Positions 1 to 39,408 of a stretch of DNA of 64,000 bases are shown here, in pieces. Both the position numbers and the translations under genes were made by a program. The DNA comes from Heloderma charlesbogerti (lineage: Eukaryota; Chordata; Lepidosauria; Squamata; Helodermatidae), in assembly GCA_026122225.1 (NCBI GenBank), contig JANEZZ010001953.1:1426001-1490000 (forward strand), given 5' to 3'. The notes beneath the pieces are model-generated. The model worked only from the letters and a program-made list of their open reading frames with translations, made no database searches and had not been told where the DNA came from. The first letter of the stretch is position 1, and the number at the start of each line of letters is the position of its first letter.

Positions 1-173
1 CTGAGTCAGACCATGGGTCCATCTACCCCAGTATTGTCAACACTGATTAGCAGCAGCTGTCCAGGGTTTCCGGCAGGATTCTTTCCTTGCCCTATGTGGA
101 GATGCTGGGGATCGAACCTGGGACCTTTTGCATCCAAAGCAGGGGCTCTGCCGCTGAGCTACAGCCTATCCCA
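1..173 (-). mobile_element. tRNA-derived SINE (antisense), cut by window edge
   Basis: Read on the minus strand from 173 down, the sequence starts like a tRNA: an A-box-like 'tagctcagcgg' followed by a B box 'ggttcgatccc', then a unique body ending with 'gatggacccatggtctgac'. This tRNA-Ala-like head plus 'gatggacc..tggtctgac' tail is a widespread squamate SINE. It is not a functional tRNA because the tRNA fold is not maintained and the body continues past the head. The 3' end lies outside the window. Confidence 0.8.
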
Positions 174-414
174 GTTAGCTACAGCCCCTTTGGTGTTGGT
201 TAGCAGTTTGCATAGGGTGGTTCTCTCTTTGTTCAGTATGTGTGTTTCTTTGAGCATTATTGATCAATGCAGGGCCCAATCTGTGCCTGTATCGTGCTGT
301 ACAGCACTGTAAGATGCTAAACTGACCTCCCAGGCCCCTTCAGCCCTGGCAAAGCAAAGGCAATACTTGGGGTGCTGACACTACACAATCCAGCTGTTGT
401 GTAACCTGCAGTGC

Positions 415-1108
415 ATTGTACATTGGGCTGCCTTTGAAGATGGTTCAGAAGCTGCAGCTAATGCAGAATTCAGCAGCCAGGTTATTGACTGGGACTAGGC
501 AATGTGAACATATAAGACCAGTTCTGGCTCGCCTGCACTGTTGCCAATTTGTTTCTGGGCCAAATTGAAAGTGCTGGTTTTAACCTATGAAGCCTTACGT
601 GGCTCATGACCCCAATATGTGAAGGACCACCTCTTCCCTTTGTGCCCCCCCCCCCGAGAGAAGCTCAGGGGGTATCGGTTTGGAATGGGCCTTTTCTGTG
701 ATAGCCCCGTGTTTATGGAACACTCCCCCATGGAACAGTCCCCCAAGGAAGCTCGTCTGGTGTAGACACTGTCATCTTTTTGGCCCAGTCAAAAACATAC
801 TTTTTCCCCAGGTATTTGGACATTAATTATAGCCCAGTTATTGTGAGCTGCTTTTGTGATGTTCATTCTAGGCCTGTGAGTGGGGGTAGACTTTGTGTAT
901 TTGTGGAAGAACAGTTTTCATACTGTATTGATTTTAGATTATGTTTTATGGTATTTATTTTTATTTGTATTATTGTGCTGATTATGGTTTACATTGATCC
1001 TTCCCCCGGTGTTATAGTAATCATTGGTTTCTGTATTATATGTGTAAGTCGCTTCAAGACTGCTTTTTTGCAGTGGGAAGTGACACATAAATTTAATAAT
1101 AATTACCT
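415..1108 (+). mobile_element. L2-clade LINE, decayed 3' fragment
   Basis: A short frame near 415-490 reads ALYIGLPLKMVQKLQLMQNS, which is the C-terminal part of the L2-type reverse transcriptase ORF also present at 34.4 kb in this window. Downstream the frame is broken, and the fragment ends near 1105 with a 'gtaagtcgcttcaagactg' and A/T-rich tail typical of LINE 3' ends. It lies in the POLR1A intron upstream of the first exon seen here. Confidence 0.75.
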
Positions 1109-1684
1109 CTGGTGATGCTGCTGTGCCAGATGGAAATCACTGTAGCAGCCCTCAGTGTAGAGCTGCAAGCCAGCAGTGCTGTATTCCTTGGCCAGAAGTG
1201 TTTGCAGCTGCTCCCGCCAGTTGCACAGGCAGAGATGCCTGGGATCTTCCAGGACTAGGTAGGTGATTCAGCAGGGCAACTTTTTGTGGGCTCTATCTGC
1301 AGCATTATCGGAGTGAACACTAAGTGAAACTTGTTCTACTAGCAACTACTAATATAGAATATTGACTGAGTTGTCTGTGTCTATAATTTGGAGGGTTACA
1401 GAATTAAAAAGTTATCAGTAATAATGAGGATATTTTTAATTGCAATGTAATAGTATTTGTTACCAGTTAATTTATTCTGCTGTTAAGTTTTTTGGAAGGC
1501 TCAGCACTTTGTACATATTTTGCAAAGTTCATAATAAAGTAATTGCTTAGCCAAACACAGCACAAAGTTTGCATGGATTTATAAAGAAAGATCTTCACCA
1601 CAGAAAAACCCTGAACAAGCCAAAAGCAGCTGACACTAAATCTCAAATGAGAGAGAATGTACACTCTCCATCTTTCCATTCTAG
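1109..1684 (+). other. POLR1A intronic sequence, nothing recognised
   Basis: The stretch between the LINE fragment and the first POLR1A exon in the window. I see no conserved reading frame, RNA gene or clear repeat in it. A pyrimidine tract precedes the acceptor AG at 1683-1684. Confidence 0.6.
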
Positions 1685-29859
<28,175 letters not shown>

Positions 29860-30007
29860 ACCTTGAAGTTGACTTTTTGCAAGTGATGGATATGCTGCTG
29901 TGGTGTGGAGGTTCTTTGCACATTTGTGCTGAATGTAAATATGACTAGTTGACCTTTTTGATTTGATAATTACCTGTGCCTTTGGATCTTCAGGGATTAT
30001 ATTTAAT

Positions 30008-30013
30008 AATAAA
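30008..30013 (+). terminator. POLR1A: POLR1A polyadenylation signal
   Basis: AATAAA about 150 bases after the stop codon, followed at 30024-30050 by a T/G-rich stretch. This gives a short 3'UTR of roughly 29860-30035. Confidence 0.8.
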
Positions 30014-30084
30014 TGTCTTGTGCTATGCCTTCTGTTTCCTCTTTTGTGACCTGTGAGTTCGTTGATTGGAGCAGGCGTTTTAGA

Positions 30085-30182
30085 CTTCCAGCTTCCATCA
30101 GCCCCAGCCATCATGGCCAGTGGTCAGAAATACAGGCAGTTGTAGTCTGAAAAATCTGGAGGGCACCAGGTTGGCTTAGAAG
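30085..30182. repeat. Hat-like MITE (family B), partial copy 3
   Basis: 'cttccatcagccccagccat' and 'catggccagtgg', then 'ggcagttgtagtctgaaaaa' and 'ctggagggcaccaggttggc'. This is the typical right half of family B, immediately downstream of POLR1A. Confidence 0.65.
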
Positions 30183-31734
30183 CTACATAGAAATGGTGGC
30201 CCTCAACTTCAGTGGAAAGTCTAACAGGTTTCTGGGCCATTCTGAGGGCTAGCATTTGCATTATTTTTTTTGGCCTCATGTGCCCACTTTAAAACACAGG
30301 CATTTGAGCTTGGAAAAATATCAGGCTCCCATATCTTAGGATTTTAACAGGACATGCACTACGTTTTACATGTGCCTCCCATTCAGACTTGATGAGGGCC
30401 ATGCACGTTTTGTGCTTGGGTATACAGCATGCAGTATTGGATTTTTTAAAACATCAAAATGCTGGGTTGATTGCCCAAATTCTGTAACAAGAAAAACTGA
30501 ATTTTGCAGCCTGCATAAATCATGCAAATGTAGCAGATAGTCATGATTTCTCTTGTGCATAATCATGCAGTTTTTAATTGTTTTGCATAGGTTGTTTCTG
30601 CTAGTCATGGAGAGGGGCAACAAACTATATAGTTACTGGGCTCCCTGACCACTGAAACGAATCCCTGTGTGCATTTTCATCAGACATTGCCCACACACTT
30701 TCAAGCATATGTTCACCGTCGTAAGAGCTTGATAGTACCTTGTTCAAAAAGAAAAGGCTGGGAGGTTCAGGAAGCTGAATTCTACACTTGGTGCAACATT
30801 TTGTGGCTTTTCTGCACTCTTGCTACCTGGCCATACATGTAACTGAAAGGGAAATAACTTCTGTACATCATTTCTATGATTACAGTACGATGTACATTTG
30901 CTGTTTAAGCCAATATCGTAGGCCAAGCCAGACAAGACACAATTCATGCTACTAGCAATTGAGCACAAGCGGCCCTATCTGCATGTGTGTGTGTGGGGGG
31001 GGGGTTAACCCTTCTGCTCCCTGCTGTGGTCCCAATCCAGATCGGGTGCCCTACACCTGCTTATTTGCATGGCGGGGACACACACACCTCCCACTGGAAG
31101 AAATGTTGGAAGAAAAATCAACAAGGTATTGTGGCATCTTTAAAGATTAAAAAATGTGTTAGTCTTTAAGATGCCACAAGAATCTTTGTTGTTTTTGTTG
31201 CAGCAGACTGACTCCACTAATCCTCTAGAATATTATTCCATGACCAAAAGAACAGAACGTTACATTAACCTTTGGATTCTTCTAAACTTAACAAGATCAT
31301 GTGGGATATATTTATATTAAACAAGGAAAATACAACCGATTCTGCGGTCTGACAAGGAGCCCAGGGACGACTGCAGCCAAACAAGCACAGCCTTCCCTGA
31401 TACAGTTAGACAAGGACAGCTTTCCTTGGGTACAGTGACAGCCTTGCACTGTCATGCTACTCCACTACAGCGAAGTTACACAATGACAGGCTTCCCTGAT
31501 CGCTACTTTGAAACTGCACAACTTGGGAAATAGGGGAATATGGAAGGAACTACTCACTTTTCCATGAAGAAGCGCACTTCCGCAATAATCCACTATAGCA
31601 TCTGGTGGCTCCCCATGAAGGCGCCCCACCTGTGCAATTTCGTCCCATTCCAGAAAACTAAGGGAGTTGCAGCTCCCTCTTTTTTCCTTCTCTGGTCACT
31701 TTTCCCTGAAGAAGCAAAATTGCTGGGGGGATGG

Positions 31735-32050
31735 GGATGCACAATTGCGCTTTAGTGCTGAAGCACTATAGCGAACAGAAAGGGCTCTGCCAGCAGTGTG
31801 TGTGGGGGTGAAATGTGTAACTCCACGGTATCACTTCATTTTGAGACTAAAGGCTTCATGCCAGTAATGGGTATAGGGGGCTTTCGTGCAAGTTCCCGTT
31901 AATGACACTATAGCAAACAGAAGTGGCTCTGCCAGCAATGTCTGGAAGGGGTGTGTGAAATGCACAAGTCCACTTTATTGTCATCAATTTGGGACAACAA
32001 AGGCATCTATGCCAGCAATGGTTATGGGGGAAATGTGCAATTGAGGGTTT
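31735..32050 (+). repeat. Tandem duplication, ~140-bp unit
   Basis: Two units share 'cactatagcgaacagaa', 'ggctctgccagcagtgtgtg', 'gtgaaatg' and 'tgccagtaatgggtatagg'. The unit start moves from about 31763 to 31906. Units differ at many positions. Confidence 0.65.
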
Positions 32051-32385
32051 TGTCTGATCCTGCAAACCCTCGAGGGTTTATTTGTGCCACCCCTTTTTTG
32101 TTGCACTTGGGATTTTCCTTCCTCTGGGGTAATTACACAGGGTTCTGATGGTGCATTGGGTGCCCTAAGGGAGGCTGTGTGTGAAGTTTGGTCCCAATCC
32201 TGCAAACCTCCAAGGCGTTATAGCCGCCACCCCCTTTTTGGCGCACACAGGATGTCCGCTCCTTTGTAATCATGCAGGGTTTTGATGGTGTGTTGGGTGC
32301 CTCCTGACTAGGGGAGGCTGTGTATGACGTTTGTTCCTGATCCTGCAAACTTCCAGAGCTTTAGAGCCACCACCACCCCCTGTCA
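32050..32385 (+). repeat. Tandem repeat, ~130-150-bp unit, 2.5 copies
   Basis: 'gatcctgcaaaccctcgagg', 'caatcctgcaaacctccaag' and 'gatcctgcaaacttccagag' mark three unit starts near 32055, 32198 and 32338. 'ggttctgatggtgcattggg' and 'ggttttgatggtgtgttggg' mark the unit middle. Confidence 0.75.
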
Positions 32386-33063
32386 GGGTGATGCTGGAAA
32401 TGCTTAATTAAGCCCCTGTACTTCAGCCCATGCCTCTCCCCTCTCATTGGGATATTGTGGAAGGTTAAAACAGGCTGCTGTAATGTTATGAATGGGTGGA
32501 ACAGCACCACTGCTCGGGCGGAAGGCCTGTAGTGGGACTTGGTGGGGGGGAGGGCTCAGATTACACACAGTAGCCTAATAAACTACTTACGCTAGCTTAT
32601 TAGCCAGGTCGTGTAGCAGGGCGTAGTGGACTGTGAGTAGCTTATTAAGCCACCATGGCTTAAAGTGATGTCCAAACATGGCCTGTATTTAGCTGGGAAA
32701 GACTCAGTTTAGGAATAGTAAGCAACCATATTTAATTGAAGGACCTTTAAGCAATCTCAACCTATTATTTGAAAAGTGACATTTTATTCACCTTCATAAA
32801 TAATTTCCATTAATGAACATCTTATTTTCTATTACTGCACTTTAGCGGATTTGCCTTGGAATTTGCGCATGCTTACCCACTTAGTCCCTCCCCTGCCTTG
32901 AAATCTGCATATGTTTAGCGATCCCGCTCACTGTTCTGTAATGTAAACCTGACTAAACAGTGGAAGCAACAAGCATGGGGGGGGGAGGAGACAAAAGCGG
33001 CTGGCTGCTGCAGCAGAGAGAGAGCTTTAGGAGTGGGTGTTATTATTTCAGTTGAACATGAAG

Positions 33064-35085
33064 CATTGCATCTTCTCAGTGTCGTCCAGCGGAGCTTTTC
33101 TGAGTGGTTCGCAGCCTGTTACATTCTGGGCCAGGGAGAGAGACGGTGGAACCCTCGGTAGCACGCTGTGACAAGTTTGCGCGGCACTTTGAGGATAAAG
33201 TCGCTCAGATTCATCATGAATTGGACACCACCATTAATGCAGTTCCATTGGTAGAGGCGTTCAGAGCACCGTCTGGTCCAGTTTTATTGGATGAGTTTCA
33301 GTTACTGAGGCCTGAAGATGCGGACAAGGTGCTTGGCCAAATCCGATCGACCACTTGTGTGCTTGACCCTTGCCCTTCATGGCTTATTAAATCAAACAAG
33401 GAGGGGTTGTCTGGCTGGGTCCAGGAGGTTGTAAATTCCTCCTTGAGAGAGGGAGTGGTGCCTGCCACTTTAAAAGAGGCAGTAATTAGACCACTCCTGA
33501 AAAAGCCTAACCTGGACCCAGAGGATGTTAACAATTATAGGCCAGTGGCCAACATCCCCTTCCTGGGCAAGGTGCTTGAGCGGGTGGTTGTAGGACAGCT
33601 CCAGGCACTCTTGAATGAAACGGATTATCTAGATCCATTTCAATCGGGCTTCAGGCCTGGTTTTGGAACGGAAACTGCCTTGGTCGCCCTGTGGGATGAC
33701 CTCTGCCGGGAGAGGGACAGGGGGAGTGCGACCCTGTTGATTCTCCTGGACCTCTCAGCGGCTTTCGATACCATCGACCATGGTATCCTTCTGGATAGGT
33801 TGTCTGGGTTGGGAGTTGGAGGCACTGCACTACAGTAGTTCCGCTCCTACTTGGATGGCCGATTCCAGAAGGTGGTGCTGAGGGATTATTGCTCTGTGCC
33901 ATGGCAATTGTGCCATGGGGTTCCACAGGGCTCTATTTTATCCCCCATGCTGTTTAACATCTACATGAAACCGCTGGGGGAGGTTATCCGGAGGTGTGGG
34001 CTGAGGTGCCATCAATATGCGGATGACACCCAGCTCTACCTCTCTTTCTCATCAAAACCAGGTGAGGTAGTGGCTGTTCTGAACCAGTGCCTGGGCACGG
34101 TAATGGACTGGATGAGGGCTAATAAACTGAAACTCAATCCAGACAAGACGGAGGTACTGTTAGTGGGTGGTTCGTCTGCCCGGCTAGGTGATATTCAACC
34201 TGTTCTGGAGGGGGTTGCACTCCCCCTAAAGAATCAGGTTCGTAGTTTAGGGGTGCTCTTGGATCCAGAACTGTCACTTGAGGCACAGGTGAACTCAGTG
34301 GCACGGAGCACTTTTTATCAGCTTAGGCTGGTATACCAACTACGCCCTTATCTGGACAGAGATAGCCTAGCTACAGTTATCCATGCTCTGATAACTTCTC
34401 GTCTGGATTACTGCAATGCGTTATACGTGGGGCTGCCTTTGAAAATGGTCCGGAAACTTCAGCTGGTCCAAAATAGGGCAGCAAGATTGTTAACAGGGAC
34501 TGGCCTGCGAGCTCATATTACGCCAGTACTTTTCCAGCTGCACTGGCTGCCAGTCCATTTCCGGGCCCGATTCAAAGTGCTGGTGTTAACATTTAAAGCC
34601 CTTAACGGCTTGGGGCCAGGTTACCTGAAGGATCGCCTCCTCCCATATGTGCCTGCCCGGACCTTAAGATCATCCTCAGTGGCCCTTCTCCGTGAGCCCC
34701 TGCCAAAGGAAGTGAGGCGGGTGGCTACTAGGAGGAGGGCTTTTTCTGTTGTGGCACCCCGGCTCTGGAATGAGCTCCCTAGTGAGGTTCGCCTGGCGCC
34801 TACATTGTACTCCTTTCGGCGCCAGGTGAAGACCTTTTTATTTTCCCAGGCATTTTAGCATTTTAGCTTTCTAAATTTTTATCTTTGCTGTTTTAAATCT
34901 GTATTTTAAACTCCTGTACTGCTGCTAGGTTTTATTGTGGTTGTATTGTTATATTGTGGTTTTAATGTTCTATATATTTTAAATTGTTTTATTGTGTGTT
35001 GTTTGGTTTTAATTTTTGTGAACCGCCCAGAGAGCTTCGGCTATTGGGCGGTATAGAAATGAAATAAATAAATAAATAAATAAAT
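33064..35085 (+). mobile_element. L2-clade LINE, 5'-truncated, nearly intact 3' half
   Basis: One continuous frame from 33104 to 34858 is interrupted by a single TAG (33836-33838). It covers the linker, the full RT and the C-terminal region. The 3'UTR runs to 'cggctattgggcggtataga' and (AAAT)n at about 35085. The endonuclease domain expected upstream is missing, which is normal 5' truncation. It is the best-preserved L2 in the window and served as reference for the others. Confidence 0.93.
33104..34858 (+). pseudogene. L2 ORF2 fragment: reverse transcriptase with one premature stop
   Basis: 584 in-frame codons plus stop. RT motifs run in order: AVIRPLLKKPNLDPEDVNNY, RPVANIPFLGKVLERVV, FQSGFRPGFGTETALVALWD, LLILLDLSAAFDTIDHGIL, HGVPQGSILSPMLFNIYMKP and QYADDTQLYLSFSS (catalytic YADD intact). 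The C-terminal half ends RRQVKTFLFSQAF. The in-frame TAG at 33836 replaces the Trp codon expected before FRSYLDGRF. That stop and the lost 5' end make it non-functional. Confidence 0.92.
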
Positions 35086-35091
35086 TAACAA

Positions 35092-35490
35092 AAAATGGTG
35101 TTTGCAAGCAAAGGAATTGCTGAAGTGGAGGATAACATTGATCCAATAGGCAGGCAAAACGTCCACAGAAACCACGTTTTGGTACCCATTCTGGTAAATC
35201 GTCTGTATTCTCCAGAATGGTCTGGAACACCAATTTCCAAGTGAACCAAGCCAACCAAATTCACCAGTTAAACATGACTAAATGGGAGTGATGCAATGTG
35301 CCTCAAAATATCCACAGAATCCACGTTGCAATACCCGTTCCAGACAATAATCCAAATTCTGGAAAATGGTCTGGAATGACAACTTCCAACTGAGCCAAAT
35401 CAGCCAAATTCACCAGTCACTCATGGCGTCATGGGAGGGGTAAAGTGAGCCTCAAAACATCCACAAAAAGCACATTCCAATACTCTTCCA
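35092..35490 (-). repeat. ~143-bp tandem repeat block, minus orientation
   Basis: About 2.7 units. 'caaccaaattcaccagttaa' (35253) and 'cagccaaattcaccagtcac' (35401) are ~150 bp apart, as are 'atccacagaatccacgttgc' and 'atccacaaaaagcacattcc'. Reverse-complemented, these match the plus-strand block at 41600-42540. Confidence 0.8.
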
Positions 35491-35642
35491 ATTTCCTGGC
35501 TTTGTGGAGTTTAAGCCAACATGAGATAGCCTTAACTCTGCTGACAGGTTTTTTGATCATTGACTTCCCCTGGTTTTTGAAAAGGAATTTATAATTACAA
35601 TGTTTGCAAATCTACTCTATCACCAATGTATTTGAACTTGCT

Positions 35643-37955
35643 TTCATAGAATCATAGAGTAGTAGGGTTGGAAGGGGCCTACAAGGCCATCGAGTCCAAC
35701 CCCCTGCTCAATGCAGGAATCCAAGTCAGAGCATCCCTGACAAATGGCTGTCCAGCCTCGTCTTGAAGGCCTCCAGTGTGGGAGAGCCCACCACCTCCCC
35801 AGGTAATCGGTTCCATTGTCGTATTGCTCTTACAGTCAGGAAGTTTTTCCTGATGTTCAGCCGGAATCTGGCTTCCTGTAACTTGAGGCCATTATTCCGT
35901 GTCCTGCACTCTGGGATGATCAAGAAGAGATCCTGGCCTTCTTCTCTGTGACAACCTTTAAAATACTTGAAGAGTGCTATCCTATCTCCCCTCAGTCTTC
36001 TCTTCTCAAGGCTAAACATGCCCAGTTCTTTGAGTCTCTCTTCATAGGGCTTTGTTTCCAGTCCCCTGATCATCTTTGTTGCCCTCCTCTGAACCCTCTC
36101 CAGTTTGTCTGCATCCTTCTTCAAGTGTGGTGCCCAGAACTGGACACAGTACTCCAGATGAGGCCTAACCAGTGCTAAGTAGAGGGGAACTAGTACTTCC
36201 CGGGATTTGGAAGCGATGCTTCTATGAATGCAGCCCAAAAGAGCATTGGCCTTTTTTGCAGCCACATCACATTGTTGGCTCATATTCAGCTTGTGATCGA
36301 CAACAATTCCAAGATCCTTCTCGCTTGTAGTGTGGTTGAGCCACGTATCCCCCATCTTGTAACTGTGCCTTTGGTTTCTTTTTCCTAGGTGCAGAACTTG
36401 GCATTTGTCCCTATTAAATGTCATTCTGTTGTTTTCTGTCCAGCGCTCCAGTCTATCCAGATCACTTTGAATTTTGTTTCTGTCTTCCAACGTATTAGCG
36501 ATCCCTCCCAGTTTTGTGTCATCTGCAAATTTGATCAGCATTCCCTGCACCTCCTCCTCCAAGTCATTAATAAAAATGTTGAAGAGCACTGGGCCCAGGA
36601 CTGAGCCCTGTGGTACCCCACTCGTTACCTCTCCCCAGTTTGAGAAGGTCCCATTGATAAGCACTCTTTGAGTCTGATTCTGTAGCCAACTGTGGATCCA
36701 CCGGATCGTTGTTTCATCTAGCCCACTTTGAGCTCGTTTGCTCATCAGGATATCATGGGGCACTTTGTCGAAAGCTTTGCTGAAGTCGAGGTATATGATG
36801 TCTACAGCATTCCCACGGTCTACAAGGGAGGTTACTTGATCAAAAAATGAGATCAGATTTGTCTGGCAGGACTTGTTTTTGACAAATCCATGTTGGCTTC
36901 GAGTAATCACGGCATTGTTGTCAAGGTGCTTCCAGATGGATTCCTTTATCATCTGCTCCAGAATTTTACCAGGGATTGATGTCAGACTGACTGGTCTGTA
37001 GTTCCCAGGTTCCTCCTTTTTACCCTTTTTGAAGATAGGGACAACATTAGCCCTCCTCCAGTCATCTGGCACTTCCCCCATCCTCCATGATTTCTCAAAG
37101 AGAATAGACAGCGGTTCTGAGAGTTCTTCTGCCAGTTCCTTTATGACTCTAGGATGCAGTTCATCTGGCCCTGGAGATTCGAACTCATTCAAAGTAATGA
37201 GGTGTTCCTTGACCATATGCCTGTCGATCTCAAGCTGCAATCCTGCCCCTTCAGCCTGTACTTCGCCTTTGCCAGGGGGGCATAGACCCTCTTTGGGGAG
37301 AAGACTGAGCCAAAGTAGGAATTGAGCACCTCTGCCTTTTCTTTGTCATCTGTTATCGTTTTGCCATCCTTATTTAATAGCTGAACCACCATTTCTTTCC
37401 TCTGCCTTTTACTATGCACGTAGCTGAAGAAAGCCTTTTTGTTGTTTTTAACATCCCTCGCTAACCTCAGCTCATTCTCAGCTTTAGCCTTCCTGGCGCC
37501 ATCCCTGCAATTCTGTGCTATCTGCCTGTACTCTTCCTTTGTTACTTGGCCTTCTTTCCACTTCCTATATGTGTCCTTTTTTGTTTTCAGGTCATCCCTA
37601 AGCTTTTTGTGAAGCCACATTGGCTTCTTCTGTTGTCTTCCACCTTTTCTTCTTGTTGGAATTGTTTGTAATTGTGCCTTGAGAATTTCCTTTTTTAAAA
37701 GCTCCCACCCATCTTGGACTCCTTTACTCGTTAGCGTCGCTTGCCATGGGACCTTACTGATCATTGTTCTGAGTTTATTAAAATTGGCTTTCCTAAAATC
37801 CAGGGTAGGCGTTTGACTACACTCGGCTTTTGGTTCCCTTAGAACCAAGAACTCAAGTACAACATGGTCGCTTTCCCCCAGAGTTCCTGTAACTGCTACT
37901 TTATCCACTAAGTCATCTCTCTTGGTTAGGATCAAGTCAAGGATAACTTGCAAGA
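35643..37955 (-). mobile_element. CR1 LINE, 5'-truncated, well preserved
   Basis: Minus-strand frames 37953-37189 (254 codons) and 37240-35726 (504 codons) cover the end of the endonuclease (LGESDHVVLEF), the linker and the complete RT and C-terminal region. The 3' end at 35643 carries the CR1 terminus ('tagggttggaaggggcctac'). The two frames overlap and are offset by one base, probably at the G-run 37274-37279. Confidence 0.95.
35726..37953 (-). pseudogene. CR1 ORF2 fragment (linker, RT, C-terminal region), one frameshift
   Basis: The downstream frame of 504 codons contains DWRRANVVPIFKKGKKEEPG, NYRPVSLTSIPGKILEQMIK, IYLDFSKAFDKVPHDILMSK, GVPQGSVLGPVLFNIFINDL and the catalytic KFADDTKLGG, then ALVRPHLEYCVQFWAPH and SLEKRRLRGDRIALFKYFKG. 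All RT motifs are intact. The upstream frame holds the last endonuclease residues (SDH) and a basic linker. A single-base change in a homopolymer joins them; whether it is real or a sequencing error cannot be told here. Confidence 0.93.
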
Positions 37956-38399
37956 AAACTTGCTTTCTTTCAAGTTTACCTATATGATAAATTGGATTAT
38001 AAATACTTAGCTAATGGTAATCATGGATTCATTTCAAGAATCAGGATTCTAAAATCTCAGGGAGAATTTCCATGGATAGAGGAGGTTGCCCTCTGCAAAC
38101 ATGCCCCCCGCATGTAGAAAGCAATGGGGAAAGGGTTGAGCTATCATGCTGATCCCCACGTCCCTTCCTCATGTAGCACTTATGGAATGATTTAATAGGG
38201 CTAGATTCTCACAATAAAACCCAGTGAGAGTAGAGAGCGAACGCATATTTAGTGTGACATGTGAATATACATGGTGTGAGTCACAGTCCTTGCATGTCCT
38301 TTTCCCACCATACAGAAAGTAAGAACAAGGATCAGGGCCCTTGTACTGCATTTCTGCTTTCAGAAAGGTGGTGTGAGGCCCTGATCGTTCTACTCCCCT

Positions 38400-38520
38400 G
38401 CATTTTAAGCTTTCATATTTTATATTGTTTTATGCTGCGCTTTGTGGTTTTAATTTTTGTGAACCGCCCAGAGAGCTTCAGCTGTTGGGTGGTATAGAAA
38501 TGAAATGAAATAAATAAATA
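38400..38520 (+). mobile_element. L2 LINE 3' tail
   Basis: 'tttgtgaaccgcccagagag' then 'cttcagctgttgggtggtat' and (AAAT)n. Short 5'-truncated L2 insertion, slightly diverged from the 35-kb copy. Confidence 0.88.
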
Positions 38521-39408
38521 TTGTGCATTCCATCCCCATCCCTCCCAAATTATCTGAGGGTCAAACTTCATGTTATTTTAAAGATATGGCTAGGGATTTT
38601 TTTTACTCAAAAGTAAGCTCATGAGACCTCATATGGATCGGGACCCTAGAGTTGTGGGTAGGGGGCTTTAATCCTTTGCCCTATGCCTGCAGTTTACATT
38701 GCAACTACATGCCTTTTTGGCAATGTAAATTGGATACATAGGTAGGGATTAAAGGATTTTGTCAGGCATCTTTGCCACCCACTCATTGACAGAATCAGAT
38801 TTTTTGTATGAGAATTTAATTTGTTTGCAAATGGGTATTAGTGCACTTGTGCACGTATGCACTTGTGCTAATGCACATTAGAGCACGTCTGCATTTGTGC
38901 AAATCTCCCCCCCCAGGAAAAAAACTGGTCCGCAAGTCTGTGGAATCCATGCAACTTGGAAAAAGTCAATCCATTGTGGAATCTGCATGTTGGATTCACA
39001 GAAATCTGATCTCATTTGAATCAGTTGCAGATTTCTCCAACACCTCTTGGCATCAGGGGACTGATCCAGATTGGGACTGGGGTGTGTGTGTGGGGGGGAA
39101 GGATTATGGTTTCCCTAGCACCCCCATGCTAGGGTCCCAATCTGTGTAAGAACATGTAGTCTCACTTTGTGAGGTCACATTCCATAACTAAAGGAATAGG
39201 CCTTAAATGTAAAAGTCCTCTGTTATCAAATTCCACCTTGGAATACTGGCAGCATTCTAGATTCAGAGTGAAACTGAGCATGCCTGATGTAATTGCCAGC
39301 AGTTGCTGCTATAGGATTTCATGGGGCAGAAAAACCTTAATAACTTTTCAATTGCTGCGCAGAACTTCACCAAAGCAACAAAAAGTACAAGTCCTCAACA
39401 TGCCTGAA
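38521..39408. other. Intergenic, nothing recognised
   Basis: No gene. 38835-38910 has alternating 'gcacttgtgcacgtatgcac'-like low-complexity sequence. Otherwise unclassified. Confidence 0.55.

Larger units (their letters stand above)
30046..33063. other. Intergenic spacer, first part
   Basis: Contains a family B MITE (30085-30182), a small inverted repeat at 31121-31185 ('gtggcatctttaaagatta' against 'agtctttaagatgccac'), a G-run at 30996-31004, two tandem blocks (31735-32385) and a small inverted repeat near 32575-32680. 30183-31120 and 31186-31734 show no gene. Confidence 0.6.

Noticed and set aside
110..173. A possible tRNA-Ala gene (A and B boxes present)
   Set aside because: The sequence continues into a SINE body and lacks a proper tRNA 3' half and acceptor pairing. 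It is a SINE head.
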